DNA of 64,000 bases from Henckelia pumila (GCF_033568475.1 NC_133120.1:88058151-88122150), one strand, 5' to 3'. Shown: positions 45,433-60,500, numbered from the stretch's first letter. The notes: a model not told the origin generated them from the letters alone. A program made the numbers and translations.

Positions 45433-48400
45433 GAGCAACTCTCCTGTGAGACTGTCTCACGTGTGACAGGTTAACCCAAAACAAAAACGGGTAATTCCCC
45501 GGTAGATTGGATCCATATCTAATCGGCTTTTCTTATCCCATTTGTCGCCTAAATTGCCCTAATCCCTCGCATATGAAGATCGACAGAAACCATGGCAGAT
45601 TCTTGTTCCATCTCGAATCGATGGTTCGAACTGAGAAGCTTGACGGCAAGGAACGAAGATTAATAAGGTGAAAGTCACAATTTCTTACTCTTTTTAAAAT
45701 CTGAAATCGATGGGTTTAATGAAAAATTGATTATTTTTGCGTCTAACTCATGTCTTAAATCCATCGCCTACTTTTGATTCTCAGCTACCTCCACAGCCGT
45801 GTAATTCACTGAAGTGCTCGATGGGTCGGGTCTCACAGCCATTGTTACAGGTTCTTTTCTTCTTCTTTCTCAGTATTTTGTGTACTTTGGATGGTGGGAT
45901 TTTAATTCTCGTGGTTATGCTATGTTGCGTTGATGATCAAAGTTTTAGTTTCCAATGCCGGGATATTCTTAATATTGTTGTTATGCATAAGAATCTTTTG
46001 AGTTTGGTACTAGAAAACTTGTTAAAGGTTGAAGCCAGCTAGTTGCAAGTGGATTCAGAAGTAGCAAAGTTTCTTGTGTGTCAATCCGTAAATATGTTTG
46101 AGCTGTGGCATTTCTACTTTAATGTAATTGTTCTTCGAATGATAAGTGAAAATATCAGGTAGGAATTTTAATTAGAAAATAGTTTCTCAATGATTCAAGG
46201 ATTTGTAGTCTGTTTGTTTCCCATTGTCCATACACATGATTTTTGTTTGATGTGTATACATGATATTGATGGCTAAATTAATCATGTGTTGTTCAGACTT
46301 GTGTGTGAATTCCTATTCTAGAAAGGGTTGTGGAACTCAGATCCATCAAATCGGTAATCGTCGCAAGACTCGCAACAATCATTTTCATTTGTCTTCGCTT
46401 TGAAAGAGAATTTGTGAAGGAAAGAAATTTCAAGAGTTCTAGTTATTACAGATTGAAGAAGACATAGACGTAATTCAAGACATAAAAAAAGTATTTTCGG
46501 CGACCACTCAAAGTCGACCATCTCATACCATTCAATGTTGAGATTGGTAGAGGTAAGGAGAAAAGGAGGGGATGGCACGGAATATCATGAAGATTTCTGT
46601 ATGCGTGAATTGAAGCCGGGATTACAAAGCCTTATGCTTGGAAATGTATCTGATTCTTCTTACTTGCCCTCAGATACAGAATAGATAAGGGAGTGGACTA
46701 ATTTTCTTTTTCCTCTCTTTAACATTATGTTGTTTTTTTCCTTTGTCTACTTTCCTTAGTTCACCTCTATACCTGTTAGCTTATTGGATCATATCTTTCT
46801 TATGTATTGTTGTTTGATTTTTCCTTTTCTTTTTTGTGCTAAGCAGGTCCTGTTAAACTCTTTAGAAGATTAATATACCCTCTGTATCAGTTTCTTGATG
46901 AATATTATATGATCGATCGTATAAAGTAAATAAATTAGTAGTTCATGGTTTCTTGGCCGTATATTCCCATTCAACATTGATGGAGGGCTGGATATGTGTT
47001 GTAATAACTCAACATTGGTTTGACCAAATGGTTTGTTTTTTTTGCCATTGAAACTGGCAGCAACTCGTGCATTAGAAGCAAGAGAACTTGGAAGCAACTG
47101 CGGTAACATTTGGTTTGGATCACTAGCAAGAGAACTTGGAAGTTGATTCTGGGGGTTTGCAAAGTTAAAAATTGAATTAATTCTTAATTTGTGACTTACT
47201 ATGGAAATACTAACTCCGTTACGTTCTATTAATATTTATAATCAGAATGATTGCATTTAAAATAAAGTATTATTTTTTCTGTTGAAAGTATTACTTTTTC
47301 GATTTAAAATATTAGTTTTTCTGTTAAAAGTATTACTTCTAAAATATGTTAATTTGAAATAAAATGTATTAATTTTTTTGTAAAAAATATTATTTTTTTA
47401 ATAAAAAGTATTATTTTTTATAATAAAATTTTTATTTCTATAGTATGTTAATTTGATATAAAAAGTATTATATATTTTTTTTGTAAAAAGTACTATTAAA
47501 GGTATAACCTCTAATGTACATAAAAAATATTTTTTTTTAGAAGTATTGGTTTTGCTGTGAAAAGTATTATTTTTTATAATAAAAGTATTAATTTTTATGA
47601 TAAAATTATTTTTTTTTCTAACAAAAATACTAACATTTTTTACTTAAAAACTAATACATTTAACTTTAAAAAGTAATATTCAATATCATTTATCATAAAA
47701 CGTTAGAAAAAATATTTTTGATAGAAAATTAATATTTTTTTTAAAATAGAAAATTAATACTTCACAGTATGCTAAGTATTATATATTATATTTATGTGAA
47801 ACGTATTATTTTTTTAATCAAGTGTAAGTATTATATATTATATTTCTGTGAAACATATTACTTTTTTAATCAAATGTATTAGTTATTCAGTTAAAAACAT
47901 TACTTTTAACATATGTTAAATTTTTCATAAAAGTTATTATTTTTATTAAAAAATATTACTTTTTTTATGAAAACTAATACTTTTTTTTATAAAAGTATTA
48001 CTTCTAATATATATTAATTTGATATAAAAATATTACTTTTTATGGAAAAATATTATTTTTTTGGTTAAAATATTATTATTATTTAAAAAAAATACAAACT
48101 TCTAATATAGTAACATATGATAATGACATATAAAATATTATTTTTTTATAAAAAGTATTACTTTTTATGTTAAAAATATCAATGTTTATGATAAAAATAT
48201 TAATTTACGATATGCAAATGAATTCTTTCTAAAACAACTTTAAGAGTCAAGCCACAAGAAAGCCGCAATTTAAATCAATTTTCATCATGTTTTGATACAT
48301 TCATTTTACTGAAAATGAGGACATTGTTTCTCATTTCCTCTGTATGATAAACTTCCATCAATTCAACGGCATAGACAAAACATGTAAAGAAACTGAATTT

Positions 48401-50368
48401 GAGAACTAAATTGTACGACTGTAAAATGATGATATAAAACCAAAACAATGAATTTTTCCTCAAGTAGAAGTAACATTAATAACAAAGGCTAGCAAAAAAA
48501 CTATGGTGACTTGTGACACATCAAATTTCTGGATCCCATTCCAATCGGTAGAAGCATACCAGTCCAAATCGGTAGACTTCACATCAGTGTATCATGGAGC
48601 AAGTATTGTCTCCTTTCAGCAGCCTGGTTCTTTGAGAGAGAGTTAGAATGTGGCCTGAAAGAAAAAAAATGTCTCTCTTCCAGTCGAAACCTTTCTTGCA
48701 CATTAGAAATGTATCTGGCCGCCGCTTCATCCTCCTCCGCACCCAATCCCTGGAAATTCTCTAGCCTGCCACCTCTGTTGGGCACCACGTATGCCACCTT
48801 GTGCGGTTTCTGCTGGGAGTAAACCTACTGCAGCTGCTTCAAGATAACCAAGTCCTTGTTCATCTTTTCTGGGGGCTGTACAGAAGTCAATCAATAGATT
48901 CCTGGGAATTCTAGTGGCATATCCAAGATCTTCGGGAACCCAAGCTTCTCTCACTCTGCCTCGGTTTTACAGAGATACTTTCGCTTTAGGTGGAAGATTA
49001 TCAAGGTAAGAATTCATGATAACTCGAGCCCATATACAACAAAAACCCTGGACGAAAAGGCACACACAATTAATATGGAACTCTGAGAATAAAAAGGAAG
49101 AACAAGGGATCAAATCTTACTTCAAGGCCACAAAAATCAAGAAGAAGGTAGCACTGCCCGGAACACAACTTTTTCTAGTTACGTACTTCGAAAGAGGTCA
49201 AGTCAAATCCATGAAAATCTTATCTAAATTAAATTGACATGAAAAAGCAAATGCAAGGAACACAACTTATTTCTGGACAATGCAAGCTATTAGTAAATCA
49301 CAGTGTTTTGAATTCTTACAGAACCGAGGAGCAGAACACCGAAGCTAGGCAAAAGTTACATCCTCTAAACATGCCCATGAGCAATCTACAACAGCTAAGC
49401 CTATCCTTTTAATCAGCTCCAGATCTTCTCGAGAAACACATTGTTTCTCAGTCGGGATGAAACAAGGTGATATAAACATTAACCAAAACAATCATGCGCT
49501 TTTGCTGGTGCAACATATGTCAAGATATATGGCAGCAAATTTCAAACGAAATCAATATTCTGGTCATCCTTTCCCCCATATTCATGTCCGAAATTAAACG
49601 TTCAGAACTCAATGACGTCAATCTACAGGACCAAAAGTAAATAGAAATATGAAACTCCTTTATGATTGATGCAAATCATCAAAACTCAATCTCATCAATG
49701 TACAGGAACTAAATTCCATAACTACTATATTATGAGATATTAAACATTCAAACACTAGAAAAACAAGTGCTGAAGAATAAACCAAGAAGAAAACACACAT
49801 TTTTCTCCAAGTGTTTAAATATTAATCCTTTAGACATGATAAAGTACAAAGAAAATATATTTGACGATATCTTGATCTTTCGAAATTCAAGACAATAGCT
49901 AGAGTATGACCACAAGACAAAAAATTAACTGAAAGAAAACACCAACGAACAAGAACACACACTAGTTCAAAATTCATATCCAACCAAGTAAACTTTAGCG
50001 CCAGAATTTGTGAAATATTACCTGTTGCTAAACCGAGACACAATTGATTGTGGCATTGACAAATTGATTTACGATTTTTCGATTTCAGATTTTCAAAAAA
50101 AGGAACCTAGATATTTACTCTTCCTTCTTCAATGTAGCAGAGATCTTCTCAGTGGATGACAACGATCTTCATTCTTCAATGTAGCCAGAGATTTCTCGAG
50201 CTTGTTTTTCGAGATGGTTGGAAGCGATCGAAAGCGATCGAGAAGCTGGGAACAAGCGGTTGAGGACGCGAAGATCCATTGAATCTCACGGGTTAAAAAA
50301 ATGGGTTAATCTTACCCGATCCGTCGCACGAACATGACCCATACAACAGTCTCATACAAGTGTTTGTC
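45433..50368. mobile_element. Nested Mutator-type element carrying gene-like fragments
   Basis: A 4,936 bp element flanked by an exact 9 bp duplication, ATTTAATAA, at 45424-45432 and 50369-50377. The ends are inverted but diverged: GAGCAACTCTCCTGTGAGAC on the left, complement of the right end GACAAACACTTGTATGAGAC. No transposase is seen. Near both ends lie richer, gene-like segments: on the plus strand a 23-codon frame at 45592-45663 (MADSCSISNRWF) and a spliced-looking exon near 45784-45850; on the minus strand MDLRVLNRLFPASRSLSIAS from 50279 and a frame at 48954-48727 (AWVPEDLGYATRIPRNLLID). I do not recognise these proteins. This fits a Pack-MULE that captured host fragments. Confidence 0.7.
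47190..48230. repeat. AT-rich array of near-palindromic AAAAGTATTACTTTT units
   Basis: About 1 kb with dozens of degenerate copies of AAAAGTATTA and TATTACTTTT spaced 15-25 bp apart, often TTAAAAGTATTACTTTT. Each unit is almost its own complement. It is the interior filler of the nested element; no coding sequence. Confidence 0.75.
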
Positions 50369-50769
50369 ATTTAATAAATACAATATGTAATAAATATTTT
50401 TCTAATTTCAACATTTATCACAAAAAAATACGGTCAACTAAAAGTATCCCCATAAATATAGCGCAATAAAAATAAGTTAATTGTTCTTATATTCACATAC
50501 TTAATTAATTTTCTAATTACAAAAATAACAACAATTAAATAACAATTAATTATATTCACTGTGAATAATTAATTTATGACCGTGATAATAACAATAACAA
50601 TATTACATCAATACGAATAATAATAATAAATAATATTATAAATATTATAATTAATTAAATTAATGATGAATAGAAAAATCATGTTGATATTTATAATAAT
50701 GTTAATGGATATAATACTAAATTATATGTAATGACTTGATGATGACAACAACAACAAACAACGATCACC

Positions 50770-50808
<39 letters not shown>
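50770..50808 (+). repeat. (TAA)n microsatellite
   Basis: About 12-13 uninterrupted TAA units in the right arm of the Mutator-like element. Confidence 0.9.
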
Positions 50809-50812
<4 letters not shown>

Positions 50813-51374
50813 TAATAAAAACAATAAATTATATTCATCATGAACATTTAATTGATGATCGTGATAATAATAATAACAATATTACCTTTCAACCGCATGT
50901 GAAATTAAGATAAACCGACAAATTGATAATTTGAAAAATATTACAAATCATTATCAGAATCATAATAAACAAATAAATATATACATCAAATAAAAAAACA
51001 ATACTTATAATTTACCTTTTAAAACTAAGAAAGTGATATGAATCTGGCAGTATACATAAATAAATTTAGGATGTCCGAGCGATCTTGGATTTTTTTATAC
51101 AATACACAACTTCATTTTTGTTTTGACACGAACAAAACGTTACGGATCTCGATTTTTTTTCCCAAACAAAAACTTCACAATATATTTTTTTTAGAGACAC
51201 TGGAGATATAGAGTTTTTTTTTAAAACAAAGAGACAGAAGTTATGAAACTTAAACTTGAATGCAAATAATTTTCACAGCCTTACTCACATATATATACAC
51301 ACACACGTGAAAGCTAGGCCGCAAATTACGGATGCACAGTAGCAGCTAAGCCTGCAAATTGGTGCACAGTTCTG

Positions 51375-51618
51375 AATCCGGACCAGTCAGGTCCGGATTT
51401 AAAAATGTCTTTGACTGGTCAAACCTTAACCAGTCAAATTTTGACTAGATTCCCTTTTTTTTTTAAATATAAAATCGGCTGGACCGCCGCATGGTCCAGC
51501 CGATTTTTGAAGCAACCACACTTTAAAAAAACAAAACAAAAAGAAAAGAAATCCGGGACTCTCTGTCCCGGATTTAGCAGATATTTGCAGCTGCTAAATC
51601 CGGGACAGAGAGTCCCGG
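51375..51618. repeat. Right-terminal hairpin series of the Mutator-like element
   Basis: Counterparts of the left series in mirror order: 51375-51399 (10 bp stem, 5 nt loop), 51410-51438 (10 bp stem, 9 nt loop), 51471-51507 (15 bp stem, 7 nt loop) and 51553-51618 (28 bp perfect stem, 10 nt loop). The last contains two inverted copies of the CCGGGAC/GTCCCGG hairpin that is single on the left. Confidence 0.92.
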
Positions 51619-51701
51619 AATATTATAAATCCATAAATGTTTTTAAAACGCGATATTTTTTGTTATTTTTTTTTAAAATATATTATTTAGAAAAAAAACC
51701 C

Positions 51702-52057
51702 CTCAAAGTCACACCAATTCTCTTCCCAAATATTTCATTCCCTTGATTATTATTATTTTTTTACAATAGCACATTCTTCCCGTAATTTTCAAATATCACA
51801 TTTGTAACAATAAATGATAGTTTTTTATTTTAAATTCAGTTTATTGATTACGGAAAGTTCTGTATAATTAAAATTCCGAATATGTTTATGTAATTTCAAA
51901 TTAAAATAAATAAACTGACTTTTTTAAATTGTATAAAATAAAATGACTTTAATCATTTGATTTAAAATTAAAATTAAAAGGTGATGAATTTAGTCCCAGC
52001 AGCTTGAAATTAACAGAAAATTTCCAAAGCTCAGAGGCCCAAAGTTCCGCGTCGGCA
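51702..52057 (+). promoter_or_regulatory. Short promoter region of RPL2 next to the Mutator-like element
   Basis: Only about 350 bp separates the end of the element from the RPL2 start codon. The stretch is AT-rich and contains the target-duplication copy at 51702-51711. No distinct motif stands out, but the RPL2 promoter must lie here or extend into the element. Confidence 0.45.
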
Positions 52058-54075
52058 ATGGCTCTCTTCAGACATCGCTTAGCTTCTCTGATTCTTCACC
52101 GCTCACTTCTCCAGCCTTTATCCCGATCTCTTTCTTCCGGTGAGCCCTAATTTTTCCTGAATCGCACTAACTGTTAGATGCAGCATCATCGGAAGAAAGA
52201 GAAGCTTGTTTTTCCCGATCTCTTTCTTCCGGTGAGTCCTCCGGGTGGAGGTAGTTGCTGATGTTCATTCAATTGGTATCTTTTTCCTTTGTTTTTTTGG
52301 AAAAATCATTGTAGATTGGGATTAGGATATTAAATGACTGAAAATAGGGATACGTATATAGATTGGTGGAATTGTAAATTTGTAATGCATTGACGATACT
52401 TTTGTTTTCGCTTCTTACATGAGCCAATTTTCTTGCAATCTTTTTTTTTCCTTCCTTTTTTTGCTGGAAGATTTTAGCAGTGGTTCAAGGTTATAACAGC
52501 TCAATTTGAGAGGTAGTTCTGGGATGAACTCAAATGCAGAAAACTGAAGCCCTTTGATTCTACTTTCTAGGGTACTTCAATTAAAACGCAATACTGTTTC
52601 TCAGTGTAGGAAAAACTCAACGTGTAAATAAAAGCTCAATCTTTACTGTAATAATGGGGGAAATTCTAAAAAATCTCTCTTTATGGGATCATAACTGGAT
52701 AAAGTTACGCAGGTTTCGGTTTCCTATTTGATTATTCAAACCAAAATGCATGTGTCCTGTGTCGTGCTTCTGGCTCCTCTTAACAAAGGGACGGTTGGCA
52801 AAAGGGTTTTGGAATTGTCAATTGAAGGCTTCATTGACCTGAAAACTTCTAAATTTTGTATTATATTTTCTGGTGTATTGGAAAATATAGTAGCAAAGCA
52901 AGCAAAGCACGAGGCTGGAGTTGGAGTGTAGTTTCCATGAATACAACAGGTCAATTATAATTCAAATTTGGCACCCTTCTTCCTTCGCATTCTAATCCTC
53001 GGTGTACAGAGAGTCAAAATTCTAAAAAATTTCAGCCTCAGCTTCTTTTGTGAAGTTTGTGCCCTAGCCTGTGTTGGGTCAGTTTATTGATTTGTTGTAA
53101 AACATGGTTCAGCTAATTGTGAAGATAGATTAAATATGTATATTTGATGATGGAATTGCATGGGGATATGTTTGTTGATTTTTGAAGTAATTACATGTCG
53201 AAGAAGCAGCTTTGTGAGCTAGTTTAAGTTAATTTCATAAAAATTCAAGTTCAAATCGATTGATAGGATGGCAGGATTGACTTATCTTGTGCTTAGCTTC
53301 TCCATTTCAGTGATTGAAACCATTCACAATATATGGACCTCTGTTTCCCTTTTGTGAGAGGGGATTGTGAAAAGCCTTGACTATAGGTGCTTGATCCCTA
53401 TAACCCTATATCTGACTTTAGGACGTGATACTTATGGTAATGTCTTCATTTTCAGGGGCAAATGAAATAGTGGATCCTGAAACAGTGCCTTCATGGAAGT
53501 TTCCGTCAATGATGAACCAGATGTTCACACTGGACATCAGTTCCCAAATTGGGAGTTGTATGCCGCTGTCAATGATGCGGATTGGGACCCAGATCCACAA
53601 CATCGAGATGCGACCTGGCCAAGGAGGGAAGCTTGTTCGTGCGGCAGGAACCTCAGCAAAGATACTTACTGTCCCGAACAGGTCTACAAGGTAAAGTATT
53701 TATCTCTGAACTGAGAGATATTTTGATAATGTAAAAATTAATTCATTTGTTAACATTTTGATTAATTTTAGGTACTGTGAGGTAAAATTGCCATCTGGAA
53801 CCACGAAACAGATAGACACAAGATGTAGGGCGACTATAGGGATGGTGTCAAATCCAGGGCATGGATCAAAGAAACTGCGAAAGGCTGGTCAAAGTAGATG
53901 GTTGGGGCGGAGGCCCGTGGTGAGAGGTGTGGCCATGAACCCTGTTGACCATCCTCACGGTGGTGGTGAAGGAAGGAGTAAGAGTAGCGGGAGCCATGGT
54001 CGTGTGTCTGTTTCACCCTGGGGGAAGCCTACTAAAGGCGGATACAAAACTGCTAGGCCCAAGAGAAGGAATTAG
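52058..54075 (+). CDS. RPL2: Mitochondrial ribosomal protein L2, C-terminal half, nuclear-encoded
   Basis: Exons 52058-52139, 53456-53690, 53772-54075; 621 nt, 206 aa. The first exon encodes a typical mitochondrial presequence ([20 protein letters not shown]). Exons two and three encode the uL2 C-terminal domain: [20 protein letters not shown], then [18 protein letters not shown], which holds the conserved peptidyl-transferase-loop histidine (HPHGGG at residues 166-171), and a basic end, KTARPKRRN. In many eudicots mitochondrial rpl2 is split and the 3' half moved to the nucleus; this product matches that half and should pair with a mitochondrion-encoded N-terminal half in the large subunit. 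The family's N-terminal OB-fold part is absent, as expected. Intron 1 carries a duplicate of its own donor site. Confidence 0.93.
52122..52236 (+). repeat. RPL2: Duplicated exon-1 splice donor in RPL2
   Basis: A 23 nt stretch spanning the end of exon 1 and its donor (CTTCCG|GTGAG, 52122-52144) is repeated exactly at 52214-52236, 92 bp into the intron. Use of the downstream donor would add a TAA a few codons past the normal junction. Confidence 0.85.
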
Positions 54076-54658
54076 GGAGGAGAGAATCATCCGAGGGATT
54101 TTGTTTCTTTTTTGGCTGAAAAGGTTTGGTTTCTTTTTCACTCGGAGCGTCTCTTTATGTGACATCATGATCTTTAATAGGAAATACATATTCTCCTTGC
54201 TAGTTTGATGGCCGAAAGGGTAGAATATAGAGGATAAATTGCGCTACGAATAAACGAAACTTGAATGACGGTTAAATCCGATTATATACCCATTAAATAA
54301 AAATTTCAGTTGTCTGATAAAAGTTTATATCTGTCTTACGGTTATTAATCCGACACTTGTTTTTTCCAAATTTCAAATATAAATTCCTCTTTCCCAACCT
54401 TTTTTCACCTTGGTTTAGCTTTCATCAATTCTCATCATGAAACTATAACTTGGTGGTTGATATACGCTTACAAAAACCCAAGCTTAAAACTTGATCGGAA
54501 TTTTATATTTTAACCTCAAAAGTACAAAAATACAAAGCAAGAAATCGTCTTCCTCATCCACCACAAAATCCGACAACTAGGCCGTTGCACGCACGCCAAT
54601 AAGCACACAAACACATGCATACACAAAAACATATATAACATAGCTACGCGCCCACACC
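54076..54658. terminator. 3' UTRs of the convergent RPL2 and reductase genes
   Basis: RPL2 (plus) and the reductase (minus) converge here with 583 bp between stop codons. The region must contain both polyadenylation regions. I see no other gene. Confidence 0.5.
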
Positions 54659-57690
<3,032 letters not shown>

Positions 57691-59090
57691 TTTCCAAATC
57701 ACTGTAATCCGTGAATGAATTTGTGGATATTTTGGAGATGAATCGTGAAACTGTGGAATCAATTTATATGAATGTGAAATGTGTGTGATCGCGAGAATAT
57801 GACGTCTTTGATTACGTATAAGGCAGCATTCTGGCAGCATCGATTTAATTTGGATTGTTACAATTGTTTTATTTTATCCGTATTTGTCATTTTATGATTT
57901 TTTAACAGGAAACTAATGACCAATGTAATATTAATAAAGTGCGGATATGAAATTAAAAAAAATTATAAGATTAAAGTTAAAATTCGATAACATGTAAGAT
58001 CAAAATTTGAAAGTAACAAAATTATAACCTCAAAACTGAGATTTTCCCTCATATCGATATGTACATATAATTTTCGATTAATATAAAGTTAAGTTATTGA
58101 GTGAGATCTTCGTCCGATCGAATACATAAATAATGCTATTTATACAAAAAAATAAATAAAATTAACTACTAATATAAGCTTTTTCTTATACGTCTTTGTT
58201 AAATATTGTTACATATTTAATTATGTTCGATTCAATTTGATACTAACTTTTGGTCCTACATTTTCGACCATTTTTCTCCCAAAATATCATCCATCGCTCA
58301 CAATTATGCAAAACGTCAAAATCCACAATATTAATAGCGTCTGCCGTCTTATGGATTTGTCATATTTTATTTCGAAAACTATTCATCGTTTGGATTAATT
58401 ATAACAACGATGATTTTTGTAGGGGCCGAGATTTAATCTTCATTGACATATGATTACCACATTTCTAACTCATTGACACATGTGACACATCGCCATTCCC
58501 CACTTAATTATCACTGTTATTTTTTTTTAAAAAAAATTTAATAAAATAAAATGACAAGCAAACCATATATCTTGGCTGAATTTCGACATCAAATTAATAT
58601 CAGCAAATCTTATTTTAAGAATCAAATAATAATTGAACAATATTTAGACTAACGAAAATATTGAAAGTCGTCCTAGAAAATCTTACGGTCTACTATTGTC
58701 AAAATAAATAAACCCAAAGTAAACATTTGAATATATGTTAAAGTGCGATTTACGTAATACGTAATCAAAGATTATTTTACCATTCACACCAAAACAAATT
58801 ACTATCTCGCTCGCTTCCCCTCTACTGCTACCAACTCCTAACTTTTCAGTACTTTCGAACCCATAAAAGGGTGACAATCATCTAAATTTAAAATTTTAAT
58901 CTACTGTAAACAATATGATCGAGAATTTATAAGAATCATCCTATATTTTGCATTGAAAATTATTATAAAAAAAGTAAATTAAGAGGAACATGTATATTTC
59001 ATTATTTATTCCATAATAAAATCTCGTATGGACATTCCATACAACCTCATGAATCATGAACACAATAAATATATATATATATATAGGTAG
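57691..59090. other. Intergenic: reductase promoter and defensin-like 3' side
   Basis: The reductase 5' UTR and promoter lie above 57690. The remainder is AT-rich with no frame I trust. Confidence 0.45.
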
Positions 59091-59363
59091 CTAGTGACTA
59101 CAATTATTAAAGGAGCAAGCGCATCGTGAAAGCAATGTAGTTGTGTCACAATGAACATCATAGAGATCTGGCCCAGCTATTCTCAAGCATTCAGGTATGC
59201 ATATTTTTATTCCAAGTTTCTTGCACCAGGGACTCGGAAACTTAAACGTACACTTGCCCGCGGGGCCACTCGTCTTCGTTATCGTTCTGCCCTCGAGTAC
59301 TGATGCTGCAGATCTAGAGAGAACTACAATTACAAACACACCGAGGATCCAAATCTTCTTCAT
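59091..59363 (-). CDS. Defensin-like (DEFL) secreted cysteine-rich peptide
   Basis: A 90 aa single-exon frame. It starts MKKIWILGVFVIVVLSRSAA, a clear signal peptide with cleavage expected near residue 20-22. The mature part has eight cysteines spaced C-x8-C-x7-C-x3-C-x12-C-x8-C-x-C-x4-C. The CxxxC and CxC pair is the cysteine-stabilised alpha-beta signature of plant defensins and related pollen or embryo-sac signalling peptides. A TATA-like run (TATATATATATG on the minus strand, near 59452-59463) lies about 90 bp upstream of the ATG. The peptide should be secreted to the apoplast. Whether it is antimicrobial or a signal cannot be told. An intron in the signal peptide, common in the family, is absent. 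Confidence 0.82.
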   Translation of the reverse strand: MKKIWILGVFVIVVLSRSAASVLEGRTITKTSGPAGKCTFKFPSPWCKKLGIKICIPECLRIAGPDLYDVHCDTTTLLSRCACSFNNCSH

Positions 59364-60278
59364 AATTATACGTAATATTCGTGCTAGCTAGAGGATCGAT
59401 CGAGTTAATGGCTTTGTGTCGTACGTGTTCATTTGTGTTACTGTTACACACACATATATATATAGATTTAGAAGATTCAGGATTTTATTTTTTTTCCCAA
59501 AGTGAAATTCGATTTTATGGAATGATTTTCTCTCGGGATCAAAATTTTGGTTCTGTACATTTTAAGAAGATTTAATGAAAATATTTTTTTTTAAAAAAAT
59601 TAGACTGGGTTTTTTCTCCATTTATGGACATTGGCAAATTCATTTACGATATTTTTGAGTAATTAAGGTTGATTGTTTTTTGATAGGGTAATTAAGGATG
59701 ATTGACCAACTTACTAAAAACAACAATCAATAAAAGGTACAATTGCCAAAAAAAATAAAAGTGGATTGCATTTTAACATAAATTGGATTGTAAATATCAT
59801 TCATCTATAAATAATAATAATAGTAGTAGTCTATAGACTCTCTACACTCGAAAATTCACATGCATAAATAATTTATGTTATATTTAAAAATAATAAATTT
59901 TTTTTATATATTTTTAAATTGAAAAAATTATAAAGTTGAAAGATGATAATTATAAGTAGTAAGAAGTATTTTTGTTCATCTATTAATTTGACCAAGGTGA
60001 TTTAAAACTTATTTTTAGGAGTTCATCTATTATTATATAGATATTATGTGTTTGGTTACAAAAAAATCAAACGATTGAAATTCTTTTTATCGCAATAACA
60101 AAGTTTTCCACAGTAAATCCGAAATTCTTCAGGGATTTCAGATTCGAGGACCAGGCCCACTCTAATTTCAATAACCCAATCCTATTAGAACTTGGGCCTG
60201 CAATATTATTATTTTTTAACACACTTTATTAAGTTGGCTAAAACTTGTAATACGGCCCATTTTACGTGATTACGTCTA
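59364..60278. other. Intergenic AT-rich DNA
   Basis: Defensin-like promoter side, then AT-rich sequence with no gene. A minus-strand promoter for the DEFL gene is expected in the first 150 bp. Confidence 0.45.
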
Positions 60279-60500
60279 GGGGTGGGTTTTCGGTATACCG
60301 TATAAAAAATATTGGCATGAAAAAAATTCATATCGGTACCGATATCGAAATTCTGAGATGTTGGTATGGAAAAAATTCATATTGGTACCGAATAGATACT
60401 GAAAAAAAATTCAATATACCAAAAAAATGTCTATATTTCGAAAAAAGTTCGGTACGGTATCACGAAAAGTCGGTATTTTAGTTCGGTATCGTGAGCAGAA
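60279..60500. repeat. One arm of a palindromic GGTATACC-type repeat
   Basis: Starts GGGGTGGGTTTTCGGTATACC, followed by repeats of CGGTAC and GGTATCG. This resembles one half of the palindromic MITE-like repeats at 877 and 28704. I could not find its inverted partner, so it is probably truncated. Confidence 0.5.

Larger units (their letters stand above)
37891..51701. mobile_element. Mutator-like element with PMD and MURA genes and long hairpin-rich TIRs
   Basis: A 13,811 bp element; about 8.9 kb without the nested element. The ends are inverted: GGGTTTTTTTATTAAA on the left, complement of the right end GGGGTTTTTTTTCTAAAT. A 10 bp target duplication with one mismatch flanks it (CTCAAAATCA at 37881-37890, CTCAAAGTCA at 51702-51711); 9-10 bp is the Mutator signature. 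Inverted similarity reaches at least 1.3 kb inward (39180-39222 against 45231-45273 once the nested element is removed). It carries a PMD gene (+) and a MURA transposase gene (-) in convergent orientation, both with disabling mutations. Diverged ends and target copies indicate an old, immobile copy. Confidence 0.82.

Noticed and set aside
53493-53714. Alternative frame over RPL2 exon 2
   Set aside because: The joined RPL2 frame gives clear uL2 motifs; the other frame has none.
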